Shown: positions 43,732-50,938 of the stretch, piece after piece | How positions within the stretch are numbered: the first letter of the stretch is position 1 | How the letters are laid out: each line of letters begins with the position of its first letter | NCBI RefSeq assembly: GCF_014202475.1 | Contig: NZ_JACHGV010000017.1 | Coordinates: forward strand, 81,771-145,770 | Source of the DNA: Streptomyces paradoxus | Lineage (GTDB): Bacteria > Actinomycetota > Actinomycetes > Streptomycetales > Streptomycetaceae | Length of the DNA stretch: 64,000 bases | Direction: 5' to 3' | The notes under the pieces: generated by a model | What the model was told of the DNA's origin: nothing | Databases searched by the model: none | Seen by the model: the letters and a program-made list of their open reading frames with translations, nothing else | Position numbers and translations under genes: made by a program

Positions 43732-45264
43732 TCACTCGGCCTCCGCTGCGGGGGTCTCGGAGTCGGTCGTGTGCCGCGCCGGAGCTGCGGCGGGAGCCGG
43801 TGCCGACGGCTCGTCCGGGGATCCGGCGGGCCCGAGGGGTTCGAGCTCGTCGGGCCGGAAGTAGTGGAAGCGGCCGTACCAGTGATTGAGTTCGGCGGCC
43901 GGGTCGTCGTCGAGGGTGACGGCGAGGTGTACGCTGCCGTCCACGTCGTGGAAGACTGCGGCGACTTCGGCGGTGCGTCCGGCCAGGAACATGTCCTGGG
44001 CGTCGGCGCCGCGACCCCGGGGGCGCAGCCGTACCCGGCTGCCGCCGCCGAGGGGGACGCCGTCGACGAGCACGGTGTCGCTGGTCGGGGAGAGTCCGTC
44101 GTCGCCGCCTTCCTGCCACCAGGCGGGACGGTCGGCGGACGCCGTGGGAGGGGCGGCCTCGGAAGGGGTGGCCGGTGTCAGGGACCGGACCGCGCCGTGC
44201 AGCCGTTCGAAGACCTCCTGCGGCATGGTGTCGACCCGGTCGAGGATCGCGGCGGCCCGTGGGTCGGTGGCCCGCGCCTCGCGCTTCTCCTCGTCGGTCA
44301 GCAGCATCGTGCGCAGGGTGAGGATCTCGTCGATCTCCGCGGCGTCGTGCAGGTCGCCCGGGCTTTCGGGGGCGACCTGGGGGTGGTCGGGCAGGATGAT
44401 CGGCGCGGACAGCAGGACGTGCCCGGCGTCGCCCGCCTCGCCGCCGAGGACGGGGAAGGTGAACTCGTTGCGGCACGCGCGCACGGCTGCTTCGAGGTCC
44501 GTCGGCGGGTCGATCAGCGAGACGAACTCCACGCCGTCACCGCCGATGAGAGTGTGGGTGGCGATGAGGGCCCGGCGCAGTGCCTCGTCGCGGGTGGTGC
44601 GCGGTGGCGGGGCGGGCGCGGTGTTGGTGGTCCGTACGCGGAGTCGGCAGAGGTCGCCGGAGAGGCGCTCGGCGGTGACGGTGGTCTCGGCCCGGATCTC
44701 CTCACGGGTGCGCACCACCCGTCCGGCCTCTTCCGGCAGGGTCTCGACGTCCTCACCCGCCGCGGCACCCACCGCGAAGGTGTGTCCGCCGTGGAGGAGT
44801 TCGCCGAGCGGAACCTCGGCCTCGCACGCGCGGGGCAGGGCCTCGTCGAAGGTCAGATGGACCGTGCCGTCGTCGGTACGCAGCGACTCGACCGGCCGGT
44901 GGCCTGCTTCGTGCACCTGCTTGCGCTGCATCTGCAGGTAGCGCACTCGCACCCGGACGCGGGCGCTGCCGGGCTGCCGGACCCGCAGTAGGCACTCGGT
45001 CTGCTGGTACCAGGAGTCGGCGGAGCCGGAGACACCGGGAGTGACGGGGCCGTCCGCCTCCGCCCAGTCCCGGGGGAACAGCACGCCGAACTGCCAGCGG
45101 ACGCGGTTCTTGGCGGAGGAGCGGCGGTAGGGGTAGAGGAGGTAGCCCTCGTAGAGGACGGCGTCGGCGACGGCGCCGAGCTGCTCGAAGGCGCCAGGGG
45201 ACGGGCCCGTGCCGCCCCGTGGGGCAGCGCTCTTCGTGCCGCCCTCGGCCAGTGCCTCCGCCAT
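43732..45264 (-). CDS. Unknown 510-residue protein leading the hydrogenase structural operon
   Basis: I do not recognise a defined domain. The protein is soluble, Asp/Glu- and Arg-rich, without signal peptide or membrane helix. Notable segments are LYEGYLLYPYRRSSAKNRVRW near the N-terminus, FGVLFPRDWAEA, a central TLIGGDGVEFVSLIDPP, ILTLRTMLLTDEEKREA and a C-terminal AELNHWYGRFHYFRPDELEP after a Pro/Ala linker. The middle has several small beta-rich stretches. The ATG at 45264 has GAGGAGG four bases upstream. It is one base from hhyS, so co-translation with the hydrogenase is likely. A role in assembly, partner binding or electron transfer is only inferred. Confidence 0.75.
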   Translation of the reverse strand: MAEALAEGGTKSAAPRGGTGPSPGAFEQLGAVADAVLYEGYLLYPYRRSSAKNRVRWQFGVLFPRDWAEADGPVTPGVSGSADSWYQQTECLLRVRQPGSARVRVRVRYLQMQRKQVHEAGHRPVESLRTDDGTVHLTFDEALPRACEAEVPLGELLHGGHTFAVGAAAGEDVETLPEEAGRVVRTREEIRAETTVTAERLSGDLCRLRVRTTNTAPAPPPRTTRDEALRRALIATHTLIGGDGVEFVSLIDPPTDLEAAVRACRNEFTFPVLGGEAGDAGHVLLSAPIILPDHPQVAPESPGDLHDAAEIDEILTLRTMLLTDEEKREARATDPRAAAILDRVDTMPQEVFERLHGAVRSLTPATPSEAAPPTASADRPAWWQEGGDDGLSPTSDTVLVDGVPLGGGSRVRLRPRGRGADAQDMFLAGRTAEVAAVFHDVDGSVHLAVTLDDDPAAELNHWYGRFHYFRPDELEPLGPAGSPDEPSAPAPAAAPARHTTDSETPAAEAE

Positions 45265-45414
45265 CGCGCCTCCTCGTCCCTGGGTGCACACGCATCCCTT
45301 CCACCACGGTCACACCGCTCATCCGCGGTCGCCTCCTCCGGCGCAGCGGAATTGGGCCGTTCGGGGTGGTCGTAGGGCCGGCGCGGTGTGACGCGGGACG
45401 GTGAGCGCAACGAC

Positions 45415-45447
45415 CGGGCCCGTCAGCGCCGAGGCGTGACGGGCCCG
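45415..45447 (-). terminator. Terminator after the DUF6069 gene
   Basis: An 11-bp perfect stem, CGGGCCCGTCA with TGACGGGCCCG, and an 11-base loop that can pair further, 29 bp past the stop of the DUF6069 gene and before the hydrogenase operon on the same strand. It separates the two units. Confidence 0.75.
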
Positions 45448-45476
45448 TGTCGGTGGTGGAGGAGGGCGGTTCGTGT

Positions 45477-45947
45477 TCAGCGCCGCGCGTGGGCGAGCCT
45501 GCGGGCCAGCAGCGGGACGACGACCGCGGCGGCGACCACGTGGGACGCGGCGAGGACGATCTGGGTGGACGTGGCGGTGTGCGGGGCGACGGCCGGGCCG
45601 GCGAGGGACAGTGCGGTGAGCGCGACGGTGATCACCGTGAAGGTGGGGGCGGGCCGCCCGGCCCAGCGGGCGAGGACGACGGCGAGGACGATTCCGGCGA
45701 CCGACCAGAACACCACCCCGCCGAAGAAGCCGCCGACCGGGATCTCCGCGGCCTCCTTCGCGCCGGGACTGGCCGCCTCCATCGGCACACCGGCGGCCCG
45801 CGCGACCAGCGCGAACACCTCCGTCACGACGGCTCCGGCGAGGGTGGCCAGAACGCCGACCAGCCACACGGGGCGGGTGGAGAGAAGGCCGGGGAGGTTC
45901 CGGGACTCGGTCCGCTGAGCCTGGGTCTGAGGTGTCGTCACACTCAT
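45477..45947 (-). CDS. Four-helix membrane protein, DUF6069-like
   Basis: A 156-residue protein with four predicted transmembrane helices (PVWLVGVLATLAGAVVTEVF, GGFFGGVVFWSVAGIVLAVV, FTVITVALTALSLAGPAVA, IVLAASHVVAAAVVVPLLA). This is the layout of DUF6069 proteins, common in Streptomyces and without known function. The ATG follows AGGAGACAGTGAC. It has its own terminator and is divergent from the malic enzyme, so it is probably not part of the hydrogenase operon. Confidence 0.75.
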   Translation of the reverse strand: MSVTTPQTQAQRTESRNLPGLLSTRPVWLVGVLATLAGAVVTEVFALVARAAGVPMEAASPGAKEAAEIPVGGFFGGVVFWSVAGIVLAVVLARWAGRPAPTFTVITVALTALSLAGPAVAPHTATSTQIVLAASHVVAAAVVVPLLARRLAHARR

Positions 45948-46117
45948 GTCACTGTCTCCTGGCGGGAGTTGGGGAGCGGTAGGTCTTACGGAGAGGTAGA
46001 CCGGGCGGCGGCGCGGAACTCATCGGTGACCGGGGGACGTTTCCACGGGCCCGGTGGTTCATCCGGATGGCACACGTCACCCGCACGAACCGGCGCGTCA
46101 CGGGAAGGCGTTACCTC

Positions 46118-47794
46118 ATGGACCAGCCGACACATCACCCCCGCCCCACCACCAGCCCCGCCGTGACGACCCTGGCCGACCCCCTGGTCAACAGGGGCAC
46201 CGCCTTCAGCCGGCGTGAACGCGAGGAGCTGGGGATCGACGGGCTGCTGCCGCCCGCCGTGGAGAGCCTGGACGAACAGGTCGCCCGCGCCTACGAGGCG
46301 TTCCACGGCTACGACAAGCCCCTCAACCGGCACATCTACCTGCGGCAGCTCCAGGACACCAACGAGGTGCTCTTCTACCGCCTGGTCACCGACTACCTGG
46401 AGGAACTGCTGCCCGTCGTCTACACGCCGACGGTGGGTGAGGCCTGCCAGAAGTTCAGCGAGATCTACCGGCGGCCCCGCGGTCTGTTCCTGACCTGGGA
46501 GGACCGGCACCGCTTCCGGGACATCCTGCGCAACCGCCCGCACCGGGACCACGACGTGGACGTCATCGTCGTCACCGACGGGCAGCGCATCCTCGGCCTG
46601 GGCGACCAGGGTGTCGGCGGCATGGGCATCCCGATCGGCAAGCTCAGCCTCTACACGGCCATCGGCGGCATCCACCCCGCCCGCACCCTGCCGATCCTGC
46701 TGGACGTCGGCACCGACAACGAGACCCTGCTCGACAACCCCCGCTACCTGGGCCGCCGCGCGGGGAGGCTGACCGGCGCCGAGTACGACGAGATGATCGA
46801 GGCGTTCGTCTCGGCGGTCGAGGCGGAGCTGCCCGGGACACTGCTGCAGTGGGAGGACTTCGCCACCGCCCACGCCCATCCGATCCTCGCCCGCTATCGC
46901 GACCGGCTGCTCACCTTCAACGACGACATCCAGGGCACCGCGGCCGTCACGCTCGGCGCCCTGTCCACCGCGGCGGACGTGGCCGGCACGCCGCTGCCCG
47001 AGCAGCGCGTGGTGGTCCTGGGCGCGGGGTCGGCCGCCATCGGCGTCGCCGACATGATCCGTACGGCCATGATCGACGAGGGCCTGCCGGAGGACGAGGC
47101 CACGGCCCGGTTCTGGATCCTCGACGTCGACGGCCTGCTGGTGTCCTCCCGTTCCGAACTGACCCCGCAGCAGCGGGCGTTCGCGCGCGACGACAGCGAG
47201 GTGGCCGACTGGGACGGCACCGGCCTCGCCGAAGTGGTGCGCCGCGTCGAGCCGACAGCGCTCATCGGGCTGTCGACGGCGCACGGCGCGTTCACCGAGG
47301 AGATCGTGCGGCAGATGGCCTCGACCTGCGAACGGCCCGTCATCTTCCCGCTCTCCAACCCCACCTCGCACTCCGAGGCCGAGCCCGCGGACCTCACCCG
47401 CTGGACCGACGGGCGGGCACTGATCGCCACCGGCTCGCCCTTCCCGCCGCTGACGGTCGACGGGCACGAGGTACCCGTGGCGCAGTCGAACAACGTGTAC
47501 GTCTTCCCGGCCATGGGCCTCGCGGTGACCGCGAGCCGGGCCACCCGGGTCACGGACCGCATGCTGGTGGCCGCCGCCCGGGCCGTCGCGCAGTGCGCCG
47601 TGCGGGCGGCGGACGGCGACGACGGCCCCGTGCCGCTGCTGCCACCGCTGGCCGGGATGCGGGAGTCCGCCCGCGAGATCGCCCTGGCCGCGGCCGTCGC
47701 CGCCGTCGAGGACGGGGTGGCCCCGCGGGCGACGGAGGAGGAACTGCGCGAGGCGGTCGCCCGGGCGCAGTGGGAGCCTCGTTACGGGGACTAG
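46118..47794 (+). CDS. NAD-dependent malic enzyme (large, MaeA/SfcA type)
   Basis: A 558-residue oxidative decarboxylase converting malate to pyruvate and CO2. Hallmarks are PVVYTPTVGEACQKFSEIYR, VVTDGQRILGLGDQGVGGMG, the metal-site LLTFNDDIQGTAAVTLGAL, the Rossmann VVLGAGSAAIGVADMI, and IFPLSNPTSHSEAEP. The length is that of the eukaryote-like large bacterial enzymes. The ATG at 46118 is preceded by GAAGG at a suitable distance; an ATG 17 codons upstream (46067) has no such site. No partner genes adjoin it. Confidence 0.95.
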   Translation: MDQPTHHPRPTTSPAVTTLADPLVNRGTAFSRREREELGIDGLLPPAVESLDEQVARAYEAFHGYDKPLNRHIYLRQLQDTNEVLFYRLVTDYLEELLPVVYTPTVGEACQKFSEIYRRPRGLFLTWEDRHRFRDILRNRPHRDHDVDVIVVTDGQRILGLGDQGVGGMGIPIGKLSLYTAIGGIHPARTLPILLDVGTDNETLLDNPRYLGRRAGRLTGAEYDEMIEAFVSAVEAELPGTLLQWEDFATAHAHPILARYRDRLLTFNDDIQGTAAVTLGALSTAADVAGTPLPEQRVVVLGAGSAAIGVADMIRTAMIDEGLPEDEATARFWILDVDGLLVSSRSELTPQQRAFARDDSEVADWDGTGLAEVVRRVEPTALIGLSTAHGAFTEEIVRQMASTCERPVIFPLSNPTSHSEAEPADLTRWTDGRALIATGSPFPPLTVDGHEVPVAQSNNVYVFPAMGLAVTASRATRVTDRMLVAAARAVAQCAVRAADGDDGPVPLLPPLAGMRESAREIALAAAVAAVEDGVAPRATEEELREAVARAQWEPRYGD

Positions 47795-47863
47795 GCGGCG
47801 GGGGCCGGCGGCCGGGGACGTACTGTCGCACGTCACGACGCCGATCCGGGAGGCACCGGCACC

Positions 47864-48105
47864 ATGGACGAGCAGCGGCCTTCGTCCGACGACGCGTTAA
47901 AACGCGGCGGCGGACACGTTCGAGCGGCTGCGTCCGCGGCTGTTCGGCATCGCCTGCCGCGTCCTCGGCAGCGTGTCCGAAGCCGAGGACGTGGTGCAGG
48001 ACGTGTGGATGCGCCGACAGGGCGCCGACCGGAGCACGGTGCTGGACCAGGGCGCGTTCACTGAGGTGCTGACTCACCGGAGAGACAGGGCGGGTTCCGG
48101 ATCTG
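47864..48105 (+). pseudogene. Frameshifted and truncated ECF sigma-factor remnant (SigJ/ECF41-like)
   Basis: An ATG with GGGAGG upstream starts MDEQRPSSDDALKRGGG. At about 47895 the frame is lost near gcgttaaaacgcg; one frame over, the sequence reads AAADTFERLRPRLFGIACRV, LGSVSEAEDVVQDVWMR and QGADRSTVLDQGAF, which is region 2 of an ECF sigma factor in clear form. After EVLTHRRDR homology ends, so region 4 is gone. The start frame also holds a TTA codon (47896-47898), the rare bldA-dependent leucine codon, beside the frameshift. I regard it as a dead gene. The gap from 47795 to 48165 contains nothing else recognisable. Confidence 0.75.
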
Positions 48106-48165
48106 TGACAGCCGGGCCGGACGGACCGAGCCTGTTTCAGCGCCTCGGACCAGCGGCCGGCGTCC

Positions 48166-50835
48166 TCATCCCACCCGGATGCCCACGATGCACGTGTCGT
48201 CGTCGGTGTCCGACTTGCTGTAGGTCAGGAGGCGGTCCAGCTGCTGGTCGAGTGTGCTGGGTGCCGCGCGGGCGGTGGTCAGGAGATGGGTCAGGGACTC
48301 CTCCACAGGGCGATCGCGGCGTTCGACCAGGCCGTCCGTGTACATCAACAGGGTGTCTCCAGGGGCCAGTTGGAGCTCGGTCTCCTCGTACACGGCCTCC
48401 GGCACCGCTCCGAGCAGCAGCCCCTTGACCAGGGGCAGGGGGTCCGCCTCGGTGTCCCGGACGAGTACGGGCGGCAGATGTCCCGCCCGGGCCCAGCGCA
48501 GCGTCCGCTTGACCGGGTCGTACAGCCCGCACACCGCGGTCGCGGTGACGGCACCCGTCAGATGGTGCGCCACGATGTTGAGCCATGACAGCAACTGGCC
48601 CGGCCCGGCGCCGGTCACCGCGAGGCCGCGCAGCGCGTTGCGCAGGACGACCATGCTGGTGGCGGCCTCGATGCCGTGGCCGGCCACGTCCCCCACGCAC
48701 AGCAGCACCTTGCGGGACGGCAGGACGACGGCGTCGTACCAGTCGCCGCCCACCAGCTGCTCGGTCTCCGCGGGCCGGTACCGGACGGCCACCTGGAGCC
48801 CGGCCACCTGCAAGGGCGCCTGGGTGGGGGGCATGATGGCGTGCTGCAACTGCAGGGTCAGCCGGTTGCGTTCGGTGGCCTGCTGCTCGGTGTGCGCCAG
48901 CTGGTCGCGGGTGGCGGCGAGCGCCACCTCGGTCCAGTGCTGGGCCGAGATGTCCTGGTAGGCGCCACGCACCAGGAGCAGCCGGTCGTCGGTGTCGAGC
49001 ACCGGTTCGGCGACGATCCGGATGTGCCGGGTCACGCCGTCCGGCCGCTGCAGCCGGAAAGCCGCGGCCGCCGGCCGCCGGTGGTGCAGCAGCGTGCGCA
49101 GGAAGCGGCGGATGGAAACGCCGTCGTCCGGGTGAGCGTGGGCCGGCAGTTCCTCCAGGGCCACGGGGGTGCTCGTCTGCGAGCGCCCGTAGAGGTCGAA
49201 GAGCTGCCCGTTCCAGGTGATCTCACCGGTGAGCACGTTCTCCTCGAACCCGCCGATACGGCCGAGCCGCTGGGCGTGCTGGAGCAGGCTCGCCAGTCGC
49301 GCCGCCTCGTCCTCGATACGCCAGATCAGGAGCACGGACATGCCGTGGCGGCTGATGCTGATGTCGGCCACCGCCGAGAGGGGGACCTGGTCGACGAGGG
49401 CGGTGAGGTTCATCCGGCGGGCCCGGAAGGGCTCGCCGGTGGCGTAGACCCGCTCGACGCGCTGGAACAACTCGCTTTCCCCGGCGGCCATCGGATAGGC
49501 CTCCAGGAGCAGCGCGCCGTTCACGACCGCCCGCGGCCTGCCCGCCGGGTCCAGGAACCGGCTGTTCACGTGCTGGATGCGGAAGTCCACCAGGTGCCCG
49601 TCGGCGTCGAGGTGCGGCACCAGGACGAGGGCGGGGTCGTGCAGCCCGTCGGCCAGGTCCATCAGCTCGGCGGCGTCCGGCAGGACGCGCGGCTCCTGGG
49701 CCGCTCCCCGTGGCGGAGCGTACGTCTCCAGTGTGTGGGCGCACAGTTCGGCCAGCGCCTCCACCTGGCGGACGATCTGCGGCGGCTGCGGTGCGAGGGG
49801 GCCCGGCCAGGCGATCTCCAGCACGCCGTGGATGCGGCCGCCGGTGCCGGCGGGCAGGGCGGCCCGGCCGCCGTCCGGATGGTGGTGCAGGCCGATGCTG
49901 GGCAGTCCGGTCCCGCTGAGCGTGGTGATCCACTGACCCTCGCGCTCGATGAGGCCCCGCCGCGCCACGGTCACCACGTCCGGCGGGACGTACCGCCAGC
50001 GCGCCGCCTCGGCCGGTGAGAATCCGGCGCTGCCCGCGAGGGTGAGCGAACCGTCGGAGCCTGCGGCCCAGATGGCCACGGCCACCGCGCCGAGCGGGCG
50101 CAGCGCCTGCTCCAGCAGGGCGTCCGCTACGGCCTGGGCGTCGTCCGCCGCCAGAACGCCGCTCTCGGCCGCGCGCAGGCGTACGGCGGCCGATTCGGTC
50201 TCGGCCTCGTCGGCGGCCCGGGTGGCGGCGAGGAAGGCGTCCGTCACCTCGGACATCCGGTCCCGGGCGGCCTGGTTGATGACGTCGACGGCGAGTTCCA
50301 GGGGGGTGACCTGGGCCTGCTCGGCCAGCTGGGCGAGCTGCCGGGCGGCCTGGGCGGGCCCGCACTTCAGCCGCTCGACCAGGACGCCCTTGGCGAGCTC
50401 GACCAGGGCACGCCCTTCGGCCTCCGCCTGGGCGGCCCGCACCTCCCGGCTGAGCCGTTCCACGGTGGCGGCGAGCCGTCCCACCGGGGAGGCCGACGAC
50501 AGGTTCTCCAGGAGGTCGGCGGGCGAGTCGTCGGCGGCCCACGGTTCGCCCTGCGATGCCGGCTGCCGCCCGTCGGGCGTCGTCGCGTCGCCGTCGGAGG
50601 TCTCGGACTCCGCGTCGGTGGTCTTGCGCTCCGCGTGGGTGGTTTCGGACTCCACGTCGGTGGTCTTCGACACCTCGTCGGGGGTGCTCGGCACCGCGTC
50701 GGAGGTCTTCGGCTCCTCGTCGGCGGCCGGGGGCAGGGCGTCGGACGTCACCGACGGCGGGGCGGAGCCGGGTCCGGTGGCCGCGTGGCGCTCCGGCTCA
50801 CCGTCCTGACCCGGTCGGCGCGGCTGCTCGGACAT
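48166..50835 (-). CDS. Multidomain PP2C phosphatase with ANTAR, GAF and PAS domains
   Basis: An 889-residue regulator without membrane segments. The first 110 residues are an acidic low-complexity leader with repeated SETTHAERKTTDAESETS-like units. Next are an ANTAR-like helical domain (RALVELAKGVLVERLKCG, about 135-190), a GAF domain (about 210-370), one or two PAS domains (about 405-650) and the SpoIIE/PP2C phosphatase (LVGGDWYDAVVLPS, LCVGDVAGHGIEA, LLMYTDGLVERRD, DDDTCIVGIRVG). ANTAR domains normally bind RNA antiterminators, so fusion to a phosphatase is notable. It lies downstream of the seven-HAMP kinase with a terminator between. It probably dephosphorylates a STAS antagonist such as the one encoded nearby. 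Confidence 0.88.
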   Translation of the reverse strand: MSEQPRRPGQDGEPERHAATGPGSAPPSVTSDALPPAADEEPKTSDAVPSTPDEVSKTTDVESETTHAERKTTDAESETSDGDATTPDGRQPASQGEPWAADDSPADLLENLSSASPVGRLAATVERLSREVRAAQAEAEGRALVELAKGVLVERLKCGPAQAARQLAQLAEQAQVTPLELAVDVINQAARDRMSEVTDAFLAATRAADEAETESAAVRLRAAESGVLAADDAQAVADALLEQALRPLGAVAVAIWAAGSDGSLTLAGSAGFSPAEAARWRYVPPDVVTVARRGLIEREGQWITTLSGTGLPSIGLHHHPDGGRAALPAGTGGRIHGVLEIAWPGPLAPQPPQIVRQVEALAELCAHTLETYAPPRGAAQEPRVLPDAAELMDLADGLHDPALVLVPHLDADGHLVDFRIQHVNSRFLDPAGRPRAVVNGALLLEAYPMAAGESELFQRVERVYATGEPFRARRMNLTALVDQVPLSAVADISISRHGMSVLLIWRIEDEAARLASLLQHAQRLGRIGGFEENVLTGEITWNGQLFDLYGRSQTSTPVALEELPAHAHPDDGVSIRRFLRTLLHHRRPAAAAFRLQRPDGVTRHIRIVAEPVLDTDDRLLLVRGAYQDISAQHWTEVALAATRDQLAHTEQQATERNRLTLQLQHAIMPPTQAPLQVAGLQVAVRYRPAETEQLVGGDWYDAVVLPSRKVLLCVGDVAGHGIEAATSMVVLRNALRGLAVTGAGPGQLLSWLNIVAHHLTGAVTATAVCGLYDPVKRTLRWARAGHLPPVLVRDTEADPLPLVKGLLLGAVPEAVYEETELQLAPGDTLLMYTDGLVERRDRPVEESLTHLLTTARAAPSTLDQQLDRLLTYSKSDTDDDTCIVGIRVG

Positions 50836-50897
50836 GCTCACGGTGTGGATGCTCCTCGGCTGGAGCGCCCTGGGGCGCGGAACGACGGGCGCTGCGG

Positions 50898-50931
50898 GGC
50901 GCCCGGTCCGCAGATGAGCGGGCCGGGCGCC
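50898..50931 (-). terminator. Hairpin after the hybrid kinase gene
   Basis: GGCGCCCGG (50898-50906) and CCGGGCGCC (50923-50931) pair perfectly around a 16-base loop, seven bases past the stop of the kinase gene. Confidence 0.6.
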
Positions 50932-50938
50932 GGTGTGC

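Noticed and set aside
45265..45322. Alternative start (ATG 45322) with a strong GGAGGAGG site before the hydrogenase operon
   Set aside because: The frame runs through the 510-residue gene as an Arg/Gly-rich shadow with no protein-like features; it may at most be a leader.
47890..47905. Programmed -1 frameshift at gttaaaac in the ECF remnant
   Set aside because: The heptamer does not match X-XXY-YYZ, and the downstream part lacks region 4, so decay is the simpler reading.
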